From Limnanthes douglasii subsp. nivea (taxonomy: Eukaryota; Streptophyta; Magnoliopsida; Brassicales; Limnanthaceae): a stretch of 64,000 nucleotides of DNA. The translations under genes were made by a program, and so were the position numbers. This document shows positions 1 to 12,676 of this stretch, one piece after another. The stretch covers positions 140,350,973-140,414,972 of the forward strand of contig JAUPFV010000004.1 of assembly GCA_036936605.1 (NCBI GenBank), in the 5' to 3' direction. A model generated the notes under the pieces. It was not told the origin of the DNA. It saw only the letters and a program-made list of their open reading frames with translations, and did no database searches. The stretch's first letter is position 1. Each line of letters opens with the position of its first letter.

Positions 1-3000
1 AAATCAAAATTTTATTTTACCTCATTAGGCATTTTTACCTCTTCCGGTACTTGCATATATTCTTCAATGTTGCTATTTTCATCACTTTTAATAATTAAAG
101 TTTGAAGAATTAATATTGAAAATATATTTATTAGGTTTTATATATTTTTTCAATAATAAGATCATCATCTAAAAAAATAAATCTTGTAATGTTTAAGATA
201 TAATTGTTTTAGGTTTTAGTGGATAGAATTGTAGTTTTTTTTTATTAATAACACAACTATAATTAAATATGTTATTGAAGATATATTTGGTAAAAGTTAA
301 AATCAACAATAGATAAAAAAAAATTAAAAACAAATCACACATTTGAAACCAAATAACTTTATTATTATCTCATATCTTACAAACTTAACGAAAAGTACTA
401 CATCTACATGAAGCTAGCAAGTTGGTCCATTTTGTACATTTACAAAATGAAAACACCCAAATAATAGGATTGTATTCCAAATACAATGACATATAGTATT
501 TAAAAAAAATCATTTAAATTTTACTAATTCATATCTTTGTTTATTGAATAATTACATGGTCGTGTCATTCTCGAGTAGAGCATAACTTAAAAATTGTTTT
601 TGTTTAGATCGATGAAGCTTGATTATTATGTTGTTTTTATGCTGAAATTATTTATCCAGTTAATATTTATCGAGGCAAACAACAAAGTTAGTTATGGCTG
701 GATTCATAAGAGTTTTGAATTATGTTAACCTTATACTTGCCTCATTAAAATTCTTTTACTATCTAATCCTTCATTGGGGAAAAAATTCAACTTTTTCAAA
801 AGAGGAATAATATGCATATAAGTAACATTTTCTATATTTTGTTGATTTATTAGTAGTTGGTGATCTCTTAACCATAAATTTTATTTAATTTGAGAATGAC
901 ATATAGTTGAAAGGAATTTATATTGAATCAACTGCTTCAGATTTCTTTATACGACATGTTTCAAATTACCTTTAGATATGTGAAAGTAGCATTCTTAGTC
1001 ATTGCAAATCATGAAGAAATGACTAGTAATTCCAAGATAGGCATTTTTAGACTTGAAGTTTTGGCTATACCAAGACTTTAATATATAAAAATATTGTTGT
1101 AATATTTATTTTTATTTTAGTTTTGGTCAAAGTTTGCTTTGTTTTTTAATGGAAGCTGAAGATATAAGATGTGGTTATATTTTAATGCATGCATAATTGG
1201 AGAGAGAGAAATATTATGACACATGACGTGCACATGTATTTTTTTTGAAGTTCCATCCGTGTTGGTCGTTTGAACTCTTATTATCTCAACTTTCTAAATC
1301 TAATTGATCTAAACCATTTATCTATAAAATAATCTTAGTCGTTAATTTAAATAATTAAAGGTAATGGATTCACTTACATGTTATTTATAAAGATGATTTC
1401 TCCATCATTTTCACTTTTTTTAGAATTCTCTTCATTGTTATACTATGAAGTTTTATCGTCTTCCTTATTTGTTCATTTGATTCTTTTAAAGTCTCCGACT
1501 TTATCGTCTTACGTGGTATGGGGAATATATCCTTTGAGGATGTATTATTAAGACCAATAAACAACATTGGTGACCTTGTCCACTTCACGTAAAATGACCG
1601 TACTAACGACATGATCTGACACCGCTAAAGTAAGGTAAAAGGCCAATCAACAGCATGTTAGAACAATACTACTAAGGAGGCCAATATGGCCTTTGATTTT
1701 CTGTGAAGTCTCATCACACTTAAAAAGGAATAAAAATTACGAGACTTTTAAGGACATATGAGAAACAAAAGTAATATTTTGATGGTCATGATATAAAATT
1801 ATTAAGGTTGTTAACGTGCCAACTGATATCTAGACCTCATTGATGGACCATGACAGCTCTATTATTGTGAGCACGAACAACTGGATAGGATTGCATTTGA
1901 TTCTTTTTTCACTTAACATGAATCTTAGAAACTTGTCCAATCGGACATACAAACTACACTACTCAAGACTGGGTTGTAAATATATAGACCGCAAATTTCA
2001 CAAAAGTTTCCACTAAACCAACATGATGGCTAATATTATTATCATTTTCACTAGCATATTATATATTTATTCTTCCATTATATGGCTCATCTAGTGATAA
2101 AAAGTTTTATTCTTCAACCATTTATAAATAACACCCACATTCTTGAGCGTAAATAACATTATGTTAGTATTAGTTTCAACCATGTTCGAGGATGAATCAG
2201 TTTTCTTATGTTCGTATGGGTGCATACAGTTCTGGTTATTTTTACAGTACACTTCCATTAAATATATAAGTAATCGGATGTTGCATCCACAAGTTGGTAC
2301 GGTGAACAGATATTTTGGCCATGTAGTATTAAGATCATTAAATTCGACACGCATGCTTTATAATCTAAATATTCTTCTAATAGTGACCAGAGACAAGTCC
2401 ATAAAAGATGAGCTAATTTCAGAATGTTGCGTCCATAAATAGGAGTCACTTTTTAGTTTTGCATGGTTGGCATCACACACATTTTATATCATATTCTAGT
2501 CATGTAGTCTTGTATTTTACGTCATTCTTGGATACTTGAAAATTGAAATTTATTGTTTGGTGCACTTGATCATCATAAAGTGTAATAAGTTGGACAATTC
2601 ATCCATTTCCGCGACTAGTAGATCTTTTGTCGCTCTAAACCGTCTATTTTGGTCACGGTGAAGTATAATAGTGCAATGGTCATTTGGCTTGTAATTCAAT
2701 GAATAAGTCAACTAGAGCATGTTCTTTGATAGCGAGGTTAATAAAAAAATTATTAAAAACATCCAAATTAACTGACTAACGAGTTATGTGGCCTGAGATA
2801 TATAACATTTGCATAAAATCATACATGAGGAAGGAAGTCCAAACGACCACATAATAAATCTAAAAATACAAGCGCATCTTTCAAGTTGTGACCACACATC
2901 CTAAAATAAATTTTCCAATTAGAGATAGCCGATATCAACACCGATCATAATTGTATTGATTTTGCTTTCTTCACGAACAAAAACTACACTACAAACTATA

Positions 3001-3020
3001 AAAAGTTGAAATTTTATATA
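1..3020. other. AT-rich intergenic DNA, no gene seen
   Basis: No reading frame here is longer than about 100 codons, and none shows a recognisable domain or plausible splice-linked exons. Base composition is strongly A+T rich with many poly-A and poly-T runs. I see no convincing terminal repeats or coding remnants. Confidence 0.6.
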
Positions 3021-3025
3021 TAAAC

Positions 3026-3049
3026 TATATATATATATATATATATATA
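3026..3049. repeat. (TA)n microsatellite
   Basis: An uninterrupted TA dinucleotide run of 24 bases in AT-rich DNA. Confidence 0.9.
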
Positions 3050-3249
3050 ATATTTTTTCCGATTAGTAAGAATAAATTAAAACTTCATTCAAAATTATCT
3101 ATAATTTATATTTTTAGCTTTTTAGTTTTAGTGAAGTAAGATAGTTGTTTTTAGTTTTTAAACCCCTTATATTAAATAAAACAGATTGTTGGTGAGATAC
3201 ATTCGTAACACTGGTCTAATTTTTAATCTTCATTAGGACTCTCGACCAA

Positions 3250-4070
3250 ATATATTGTATATTATGTTGCGCATGTAAGTATGAACCAAACTTGATCTCA
3301 ACACTAGTATGATATTGTTCCCTTTGAGTCTGAAGGCTCGCACGACTTTGTTTTCGGTTCACTTCCCAAAAGCCACATACTAGTTAAGATATGCTCTTAC
3401 TTACATACTTTTGATCTTTCTCATGTCTAACCAACGTGAGACTTTGGCCACACCTAACAAATCCCCATCTTGAACAAAGTACCACTAAGTCTCTTCTCTA
3501 TTGACTTTCATCTGCTCGCTATAATTATATTGTACATGGGTTCACCACCTGAGTCACAAATCATTACAATAGATTTATCTGTTTTAATCACACCGCACTA
3601 TATGACTCATAGAGCTTTACAACAGTTCTTTCGCCTTGAGCATGACTAACTTAATCTCAATTGAATTTCATCTGCTCACTTTATCAGGTTGATAGTTTAC
3701 CATATGAGACATTGATTTTTGCAACAAATATATTTGTTCACTTTAATCATACCCATTGTCTGAGTCACAAAGCTTTACAATAGATATTTCCCTTTGAGCA
3801 TGGTTGTCCTATCATGTTCGACATCTAAAAATTTCACCCATATGATATTTTGTCTACTTTTAAAGATCTAATACTAATTGTTGGGAATATTTGTATTGTA
3901 TATTCCACGTATATAAGTATGAACCATATTCGATCGCAACACTGATATAATATCGTTTACTTTGACTATAAAGAGATGCACGACCTTGTTTTTGGTCCAT
4001 TTCCAAAAACTATTATACTAATTAAGATCTATTTTTACTTTTGCCTTTGATATTTTCATGTTTAACTGTA
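3250..4070. repeat. Diverged direct repeats of about 175 bases, likely TE-derived
   Basis: The stretch at about 3252-3425 recurs, diverged, at about 3892-4070. Both copies share, in order, 'gtaagtatgaacca', an 'aacactagtatgatat'-like block, a 'cacgac' block, a 'ttttcggttcacttccc'-like block and 'ttaagat'. Between them, at about 3554, 3603 and 3759, shorter related motifs recur around 'gagtcacaaagctttacaa'. No open reading frame is present. The layout could be two decayed LTRs or a duplicated non-autonomous element; no target duplication was found. Confidence 0.55.
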
Positions 4071-4387
4071 TGTTTATACAAAATTCAATAATTATTCATC
4101 TAAAATATTTTATTTATTTATATAATCTCAATTTAATAAATTATATATATGACAAAAAATTATGTATGATATATTATCTAACTTTTATATTATTGATAAT
4201 TATTTATATTCTCAATTTTAAAATTAAAAAAATTATTTTTGATTCTCTTTAATTTTTTTATCTTTATGTCTCGTTTCGTTCTTAATTCACATAACGTAAA
4301 CTATAGAACACTGACTAAAATAAAATTCAATTTGAATTTTATTCTAATTGGTATTTTAGTAATAATTGTTGAATATATAAAAAGATA

Positions 4388-4391
<4 letters not shown>

Positions 4392-4466
<75 letters not shown>
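4392..4466. repeat. Long (TA)n microsatellite
   Basis: A pure AT/TA dinucleotide run of about 75 bases, the longest simple repeat in the window. Confidence 0.95.
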
Positions 4467-4469
<3 letters not shown>

Positions 4470-4831
4470 TAGAAAACTAAGTTCTTTAGAAATGAAAAAT
4501 AAAATGAAAGTCATATTATGAAATATACTTTACTTATAAGAAAAATATTGAATTTGAACCAAGTTCAAAGTATATTTCGAAAAGAGTTCATAAACTTGAC
4601 TTAAATTCAAAATTTATATCCTTACTAAATTTAAACTATTTTCATAAGTCAAACCATTTGTTCCATATGGATAAGTAATTATATTTGTACAAATTATGCC
4701 AAAATTTATAATTGGAAGTTGCTCGCAAAATAAGTATTTAAACTATTTTTTTTAAATATAAAAGATTTATTTTATGTAGTTGTGTTTAGAGATATTTAAT
4801 TTTTATTTTTTATATTAATTTTCGTTCTTTT

Positions 4832-4960
4832 TAAAAAAATCCGCGGACGCTAGATGGTAACCACACAAAGTGACTTAGCCAAGAAAGCGTTTGTAGAGGG
4901 AATCGAACTCATGAACTTTGATCACGATCTCTGTTTATTCCACCAACTCGACTTCCCCTT
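4832..4960 (-). mobile_element. Candidate tRNA-derived SINE
   Basis: Read on the minus strand from about 4960, the sequence has a box A-like block (AGTCGAGTTGGTGG). About 45 bases on there is a strong box B match (GAGTTCGATTCCC), as in an RNA polymerase III tRNA promoter. Unlike a tRNA gene it does not fold cleanly into a cloverleaf. It continues through an unrelated GGTTACC-containing body and ends in a short T-rich then A-rich tail at 4832-4840. This is the layout of a tRNA-related SINE. It could also be a decayed tRNA pseudogene. No target duplication was identified. Confidence 0.45.
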
Positions 4961-4975
4961 TCGGGGTATTTCTTT

Positions 4976-5603
4976 TTTATTTCCAGACAATATAGATACC
5001 AGATTTTGATATTGTTTGATTGGGTGTGAAGGCTTCGGTGTACGAGATGTAAAACTAGTCTTGGGGCTTTGTTTATATAGTTGTATAAATATATTTATTT
5101 AAATAAAATAAATGTCTCAAAAAGACTCAATGTTATTGAGAAACCATATAATGAAAATTTATTTGAACACGTCTTGTGTAATAAAAAAACTTATACTAGT
5201 AACTGAAGATTCACCAAAAACCATAAAGAGCAAGATAAGAGATATAAGAAAAGATTAAGCAAGAGGTAAGACAAAAAAGGTGAAAAAATATAAATTATGA
5301 CTTGCTAAGGTTGACAAATTTTATCTTCATAGCCGGATGAAAGCAATATAACAGACTTTGAACAATAATTAGGGGACTAACTTTATCGAAAATGGATAGT
5401 GAAGGATTTTCACTAAAAACTTTTTTATCAATGGACTATATATAACTAAAGTGAATAATCAAATAAATAATGTCTAACGATTTTTAGTTGAGAGACTATA
5501 CCGTGGCAGGACAGCTCTATATTCTTCGTCATAAATTGAAATCCCCATACAATTTCATCGATTTGAAAACTAAAGTTTAAACACAATTATGTAAAAGCAT
5601 TAA

Positions 5604-5608
<5 letters not shown>
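4976..5608. other. Intergenic DNA, nothing recognised
   Basis: AT-rich sequence with no supported gene, terminal repeat or RNA motif. It lies between the SINE candidate and the microsatellite that abuts the first copia remnant. Confidence 0.5.

Positions 5609-5661
<53 letters not shown>
5609..5661. repeat. (TA)n microsatellite abutting copia remnant
   Basis: A TA run of 53 bases. Similarity to the copia element at 13050 begins immediately after it, so the repeat marks the truncated left edge of the remnant. Confidence 0.9.
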
Positions 5662-5664
<3 letters not shown>

Positions 5665-8400
5665 AATTTAGTGGTTAATGGCATGGCATATATGACAGAT
5701 CAGGTGAGTAACGTTAATAAACATTTGACATATACCTAAAGGAGTGTAGTATAGTCCTTCAGTATACAATGTTGGGTTCTCCCAACATGAATGGCATAGT
5801 TGAAAGGCGAAACCGCACACTAAAAGATATGGTTAGAAGTATAATAAGTAACTCAATTATATAACTATCACTCTCGGTGAGGTCATCAAAAGTGCAACTT
5901 ATATTCTCAATAGAGTTCCCATAAATGCAACCCATAAGGACCTCATATGAGCTCTGGACTAGCCGCGAACCTAGTTTAAAGAACTTTCATATATGAGGTG
6001 TCCATATTAAAGAAAGGCTTACAAACCTCATGAAAATAAATTAAATCCAAAGATGGTTAACTGTTTTCTCATTCGTTATTTTGAATCATCAAGGGGTTTA
6101 AGGTTTTATGATCATTCCATTTGAAATGTTTTTGAGATGAGAACAATAAAATTTATTGAGGATGTTAATTTAAAAGGAATAATTCGGAAACATATGTTAT
6201 TATGAGGAAGAGTCTATAGAGATTCATGAAGTTTTGAATTGAGATACTTAAATATCATAAGATTGAACTCTAATGTCAATCATTTCAATATTGGTATAAC
6301 AATATGATACTTAAAATCAAATAAATTTACAGCATTAGGGTTTTTAACCAACATATATATGGTCCAATTAAAACACAAAAACACTAAATATAGTGTCAAT
6401 CTTTCACAAGTAGAACAAAATGGAAGTGTTTGTGAAGATCAAACTCTATATCACTCAACAATAAATAATAGTTTCATTAAGAAGGTCCACAAGAGAAAGA
6501 AAATTACCTTTGGATTATACAATGTATCTTTAAGAACATGATGAGTCATGTGGTGTAACTATAAACGATTCATCGTCTTACAAAAAAAACCATTATGAGT
6601 TAAATTCTCAATTATAGACTAATGTTATGGAAGAATAGTATAAATCCATACAAGTATAAAGGCCATTAGTTGCAAATGAGTTTACAAAAATAAACAAAAA
6701 CTTTTGGATAATGTAAAAATACATAAAACGCTATTTGGAGCGACATATTATACTCAAGGTGAAATGATTGACTTTAAGGAGACCTTATCTCCAATATCTT
6801 CAAAAGAATCTATAAAGACAATATTGACATTAGTTGCACACTTTTATCTTAAACTTCATCAAATATTTGTTAAGATATATTTTCTTAGTGGTGACATTGA
6901 GGGAACGATTTATATGGTGCAACCTGAGCATTTTATAATAGGTTATTCAAAATCTATGGTAAAAAAGGTTTAAAATATAATGGGCTAAAACAGGCTTTCT
7001 CGTCAGTGGTATCACAGTTTCCTTGAGGTAATTTTATTTTTTAGTTTTGGGGTTAATTCGGTTGAGGGTTGTGTATACCATAAGTTCAATGAAAGTAAGT
7101 TCATATTTTTTTTGTATGTTGATGACATACTACATGCTTCGAATAATAATGAATTATACACACTAAAATTAAACTTCTTTAAGATAAATTCAATATGAAT
7201 TTTTTTTTGGTGATGCGGCTTATATGTTAGGAATCCAGATTCAAAGGGAGCACTCTCGTGAAATTCTAGGATTATAAAAAAAGGAATACATATAGAGTAT
7301 ATTGCAACGTTACAAAATGTTAAGTAGCAAACCATTAAATATTCTTATAACAAAATATAACAAATTGGGAGTTCATTGTAGGCTTAAGTTTGTACCAGGT
7401 CGGGCATTGCCTTTGCTGTCAATTTGTTAGGAAGATATTTAAGTAACCTGAGAAATACCATTGTAAAGAAGTAAAGAAAGTACTCCAACATTTGCAAGGA
7501 ACAAAAAGGTACATGTTGACATATAATAAGTCGTATAATCTGAAGATCATTGGGTATTCCAACTCAGATTATGTTGCATAAAAAAATCGACACACTAAAT
7601 AGCAGTTAAGACAACATATTCTTATTAGTTGGAGGTCAAATATCATGAAAAATTTAAATCAAACACTAATTACATCATCCAATATGGCGACATAATTTGT
7701 TTCATGTTTTGAAGTGTTCAACCATGCATTGTGGCTGCAAAACTTTGTTACTAGACTGTTTGTTGTATAAGGGACAAATAATTCCATGAACCTATACTGT
7801 GACAATAATTCTGCAATGCAATAATCCACCAAAAACATAAGCTTATTTAATTCCAAACACCTTAACATCAAGTTCATGTCTGTAAAAAAGAGAGAGTCTG
7901 TATAGGTCATATAAGTATAAAGCACATTGGCAAGAACTCCGTGATTATAGATCATCTTATGAAGGAAATTATCTACAGTTTTTAGGAAATATGCTATTCG
8001 GATGCGTGTTGTCGATTTTAGGATTGTTGATTAAATGGGAGTTTATGTAATATGAACCGATTTATATGTTTTATTTGATTGTATACAATTTGGTATAATG
8101 CAATATATGACTCAAGTATACTTCGTTGACTTATCTAATTCAAGTAGATCTCCACTTAAGCAAGACCAGCTAAGAATATATATATGTGTGATTGTATTTC
8201 ATATTATTATCATGCAATATATGGCTTAAGTATATACACCATAGAGATTGATGTTTCACCCAATTGTTAAAAATGTGATAAGGAAGCCTTTAGTCTCCTA
8301 TGGTTTATTCGTGTACCAAATTGTTCAGATCACGTACTAAATACATTTATGATATCCTTTCAATAAATTCATGATTAAGTAATACAAGACCATCCAAATA
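5662..8400 (+). mobile_element. Decayed Ty1/copia remnant, no LTRs
   Basis: The order of recognisable segments matches the copia element at about 13050-15830: the end of the integrase core, then reverse transcriptase, RNase H and 3' untranslated sequence. Many short blocks are shared, for example around 5810-5835 versus 13190-13215 (the 'cgcacactaaaaga' region). The copy is 5'-truncated at a (TA)n run. Neither flank carries a recognisable LTR, so it is either a fragment or has lost its ends. Similarity fades after about 8300 ('cctttagtctcctatgg' resembles 15780-15800), so the right boundary is approximate. It is far more decayed than its relative. Confidence 0.75.
5765..7960 (+). pseudogene. 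Copia integrase-RT-RNase H pseudogene
   Basis: The reading frame is broken by many stops and frameshifts. The longest clean piece, 6704-6973 (89 codons), is a copia reverse transcriptase N-terminal segment. It has the conserved order DFKETLSPISSKES, then LKLHQ, then GDIEGTIYMVQPE. A YVDD active-site block survives at 7115-7126 in another frame. The stretch at 7560-7950 corresponds to the RNase H and terminal part. No functional protein can be made from it. Confidence 0.8.
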
Positions 8401-8420
8401 AAAAATTGTTTGAAATTTAT

Positions 8421-9501
8421 GAATTGATATGATAATGATGTATTTAATCATTATCGTAAAATAATCTAATTATTAAATAATTAAATGATTTATATATTGA
8501 AAATTAAATTAATAGGTAAAATTCAATCATGAATATAAAAGATATAATAATTAAAGTTTAACTATTAAAATAAAAAAATTGATAATCATTGTATAAACAA
8601 ATTAAAACGAATTAGTAGAATGAAAAAAAAAATCCAAACCAAATCACAAAATTAGGTCTATATCATCCGTCATTTAGACCGCAGTTATAAATTTTATAAT
8701 GTATAAGTTCCATTTGAAAACGTAAGGACCTTAATATGGAAAAGAGGTTTCTTCTCTCCCAAGAAACATTTTCTTGATTTCTTCACGTTCGAGTCTGCAA
8801 TGAAATGAAGATTTTGCTCATATCTTCTTCCCATCTGCAATTCTTTCATCAAATTTGTTAATCTATGTTTTGTGAATCATCAGTCGTGCTATTTCTACTT
8901 CTCTTCCCTGACTTCTAGTTAGCTTGCTTCATTCGTCTTCTCTTTGCATCAAGAATGGAAACAAGGCAACCAAAACTGAGAAGTGAACAAAAATTCCCTC
9001 AAATACAAGAAAACATCAGCCAAAGAAAGGAGAAACTTATCCAACCACCAAAACAAGTTATGCAGACCTATTCAAACTAGTCCAATCTAGCAAGAAATTT
9101 AATACAGAATCAATCAACCATAAGACAGACCATATCTCGGTGCAATTTTCTAGACATGACAACAAAACTCTTATGTCAGCATCAAAATTTACTTTATTGG
9201 TACATTTTTAACATGTATCCCGAAAAGATCTTTGCTAACAAAGTTCTTGAGTGATAGAAATTTTACAGGTGACTATAGCATCTCACATTGAGATTCTCAC
9301 CACATCCTTATGGATTTTAATCTTAAAAAAAACCAACACAACAAACAGGCCATGTTATTTTTAATTTAGCGCTTAAGAAGGACTCGTGTTTCTTGACTCG
9401 TTGAACCAAACTGAGTCACCCCGAGTCAATGTCCAATAACCCTTGTTTGGATAAAGCTATCAAGAATGCACGAGTATCTATTTAACGAAGAAATCATTCA
9501 A
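8421..9501. other. Intergenic DNA, nothing recognised
   Basis: No supported gene. The composition becomes less AT-rich at about 8740-9480, but I see no long open frame, splice-linked exons or repeat termini. Confidence 0.5.
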
Positions 9502-9506
9502 TCAAT

Positions 9507-10159
9507 TGTTGGAATATATATATATAATATATTTATGGAACTACAATAATTTGGACTGACATGCTAAATATACATTTTCAGTTATTATCTTAAGGAAGTC
9601 CGAATTAAAATTAATCAAATTAATTATTTAATTAACTAAATTGAATCTACTGGTGAAAAGGCGTTATGGGCTCAAGTGTGGTAACCGGGTTGAATTTGGG
9701 TATTGTGATGAAGATGGTCCAAATCTCAATACTTCAGCCTGAATTAATAAATCAGGGATATAAATTGAATTATCAATTTATCGGGGTCCCCGGACAAAAG
9801 GAAGTAATAAAGGATGGGCTTTATAATCTTGGGCTTCACATTGTAAAGTCTATAAATAAGGGGCTAGGTTTAGGAATTTCATCATTTCGAAACCCTAATC
9901 AGAAATATGGTCGCTTCATTTAGTGTCTGGAAATCTTTTCTTTCTTCACTAATTTGATTATGCAAGTTTCTCAATTTTATAAATGGAATCGGTGAAGAAG
10001 GCAAATAAACAAAATAGAATAATAGATGAAAAGCAACAGGTAAACCCGTAAGGGTTCTTGGTTTTATGTTTATTCATTAGGTAATTCTAGAAAAGGATTT
10101 AATTATTTATCCGCGATTTCTTATATATTATTTGATATGATCTCAAATAATCTATAACA
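9507..10159 (+). repeat. 5' LTR of the 9.5-kb copia element (653 bases)
   Basis: It starts TGTTGG and ends TAACA, and is preceded by the target duplication TCAAT. A TATA box (TATAAATA) lies at 9851-9858, consistent with the LTR promoter. The segment 9814-9966 that holds this TATA box is absent from the 3' LTR. Confidence 0.92.
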
Positions 10160-10161
10160 TT

Positions 10162-10173
10162 TGGTATAAAGCC
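10162..10173 (+). promoter_or_regulatory. Primer binding site, initiator-Met type, mutated
   Basis: TGGTATAAAGCC lies two bases after the LTR and matches the usual copia primer site TGGTATCAGAGCC with a few changes. The site would pair with the 3' end of initiator methionine tRNA to prime minus-strand DNA synthesis. Confidence 0.8.
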
Positions 10174-11400
10174 AAATTAACCTTTTTTTATTCAGTTGAA
10201 TAATCAAATTGTGTATTGATAGATAATAATGCATGTTTTTCTTGGTTGTAAAGAATCCATACCATTGGGATTATGTCGAGAATGATTGAGGTGGTTAGGG
10301 CATGGATTTAGGAATTGTATGAAAATCATGTTATGTGATTTATTCGTATTGAAAAGCATGTATATTTGTTTTTCATGTTTTATTATGAGTAAATTGCAAT
10401 TTTGATAGTTTGGAGATTTTTTTCTTCGGTTAAATTAGGGTTGATTGATGTATGGATTTTTTTCTCCCCAAATTAGCATCAAATCAACCCTAATATAACG
10501 AATAAAATCAAAACTATTGGGACAATGACTCATCAATGGCTTAACTCCTGATGTTAATGCTAATTAAAATATGTCCAACGGTGTTCATCATGGCCAGCGA
10601 ATTGTGGATGCTGTGATGACCATTGTAACGTGCGAGGATTTGCGAAACCATTGTTGTCGTGATGACAATAATAAAGGGCTGCTGGCTGGAAAAATACTCA
10701 GTGACAGCAACTGATGTTGTTGGTTGGGCGTGTGCCCAACGACAGCCACTGTAGCAGGTTGGGCGCGGCCCACTAGACTGCTGCATGTGCAGGCTGTTAC
10801 TATTTATTAAAAAAACCCTATTTTTTAAATTGTTTTAATTTATTTAAAATATATGAGATGATTTATTTCACAAATATGCTATATTTGGCATGCTAATTGT
10901 TTTATGTTTATTTGCGAAGTAAATTATATGTGCGTGAATGTTTAAATGGTGATGTGTGACTAAGGTTTCGTAGATTGGTAGGTGAAACTAAGAAATTGAT
11001 TTAATCGGTCCTCTGGAAGGATACAAATTGATTTTCTTATGGATCTTAGGCTTCGAAAGGTTTGGGGATCACTTTAAATTCAAGTATTACCTGCCCTCTG
11101 GAAGGTTCACGCTTGGGTGTAAATTAATCATGAACGAGAGAAAATTACTGAAAATGGTCCTTGTGTTGCTTTTGATTTTAAGTAGGTGAAATTGGCCCTC
11201 TCGAAGGTCTCAATGGTACTTAGAAAATTAAAATCATGATCATGGTATTTTCTCAAACTCATAAAATTGCATGTTAGTATGATTTTCCCTCTAGTATCTA
11301 TTATCGAGGAATTTTATGTTTTACATGTATTTGTCATGTTCATGCATATGTTTTCAGTTATATGTCAAGATGTTAAATGTGTTTTGGGTTGTTTGTTCTT
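10174..11400 (+). other. Copia untranslated leader
   Basis: No gag homology is seen before about 11404. The leader holds a 10.5-10.8 kb GC-richer patch and three related blocks around CCTCTGGAAGG at about 11010, 11095 and 11195, each followed by about 60-90 bases of different sequence. Its role is unknown. Confidence 0.6.
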
Positions 11401-11403
11401 ATT

Positions 11404-12024
11404 ATGGTATCCACAGGTTACCATCTAATGGGGAATCGTCCATCCATGTTGGATTGTTCGGACTTCCAATTTTGGAAGGAAGATATGTTGCTGTTATTAT
11501 CTCTACATGATTACGACCATACATTTTCAACTCCCAAACCATCCCCCCTTAGTCCGGAAAGTACACCGGATAAAACTAAGGCTGACGAAATGTGGGAGAA
11601 GTCAAATAAGTTATGTATGGCGCTCTTGTTACAAGGATACAAGTATTATTGTGTGGGGTTATCCCTAAAGGTATTACCACTGCCTTGGTCTTTCTCATGG
11701 GGATCGAGAGATCCTTAGCCAAAAATGAGAAAGTAGAGATGCAACGTTTGCTCATCGAGCTAGCTACCAAAAAGTATAATGGCAAAGGTAAAGTCCGGGA
11801 GTACATTTTGGGAATGTCGATGATTGGCCAAAAATTAATGACAATCGGTTTAGACTTACCTGAGGAATGCATAGTGGGATTCATATTTTATTCGCTACCA
11901 GACCGGTTTAAGTATTTCCAGTCCACCTATAACTGCATGCAAGAAAAATGGAATATTAATGAGTTGATGTCCCGCATTGCACGAGAGGAGGAAATACTAA
12001 AGACACAACGCTTGAGGCTAATGT
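11404..12024 (+). pseudogene. Copia gag pseudogene
   Basis: Two overlapping frames carry a gag polyprotein of the UBN2 type. The first, from 11404, has a start like other copia gags, with a D-C-S-D-F-x-x-W block. The main body in the frame at 11613-12026 has YNGKGKVREYI, then MIGQKLMTIGLDLPEE and a final ISRIAREEE-like block. A frameshift near 11620-11700 separates them. The nucleocapsid zinc knuckle follows at about 12126-12170, but a stop lies before it, the first cysteine is lost and the last is a tyrosine. The gene is non-functional. Confidence 0.8.
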
Positions 12025-12676
12025 GATTACATATGAAAAAAAGCAGAACCTAAGCGGAAGACAGATGGCAAGGGACCAAGTCAAGGTCCGATAAAGAAGA
12101 AAAAGTCTGAGGAATCGACTATAGGTCGATATTCTGCAAAGAGAAAGGACATCTGAAGAAGGATTATGAGAAATATCGGGCTTATTTGATAAGAAAAGGT
12201 ATTCCCACATCTTTGGTTGTTTCAGAAAGTTATATAGTTTATGTGAAAAGAAATACTTGATGGGTTGATTCGGCTGCAATAACTCATGTTTGTGTTTCTT
12301 TGCAAGGTACGTCAAAGAGCAGGATGCAAAGTGAGGATAAAAGATCCATTTTTACGGCAGACGAGAGCTAGTGTGATGTTTTAGCTATTTGTGATTTTTC
12401 TTTAAAACGGACATGTATTATTTGTTGGGAATGTAATGTATGTTCCCACTTTTCGAAGGGATTAATTTCTTTTCCAGTTTTAGACTTGCAAGGTTACTCT
12501 TATCTGATTGGAAACAATTGGTTTACACTCTTTCTAAATAATATGATTGTTGGAAATAGAAATTTAATATAAGAGGATAATTTGTATTTGTTGGATACCA
12601 TTAATAATCACAATATTTCTATGAATACACAACGTACACCAAACAACATTACTAAATATGAAATATCTTCTAACTG

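Noticed and set aside
2091..2449. Cluster of overlapping 60-100-codon frames on both strands
   Set aside because: No domain, no splice partners, and chance frames of this size are expected.
4840..4960. Functional tRNA gene
   Set aside because: The A and B boxes fit but no complete cloverleaf or acceptor stem is seen.
10541..10786. Minus-strand frame in the copia leader
   Set aside because: It lies in the untranslated leader with no homology; probably chance in a GC-richer patch.
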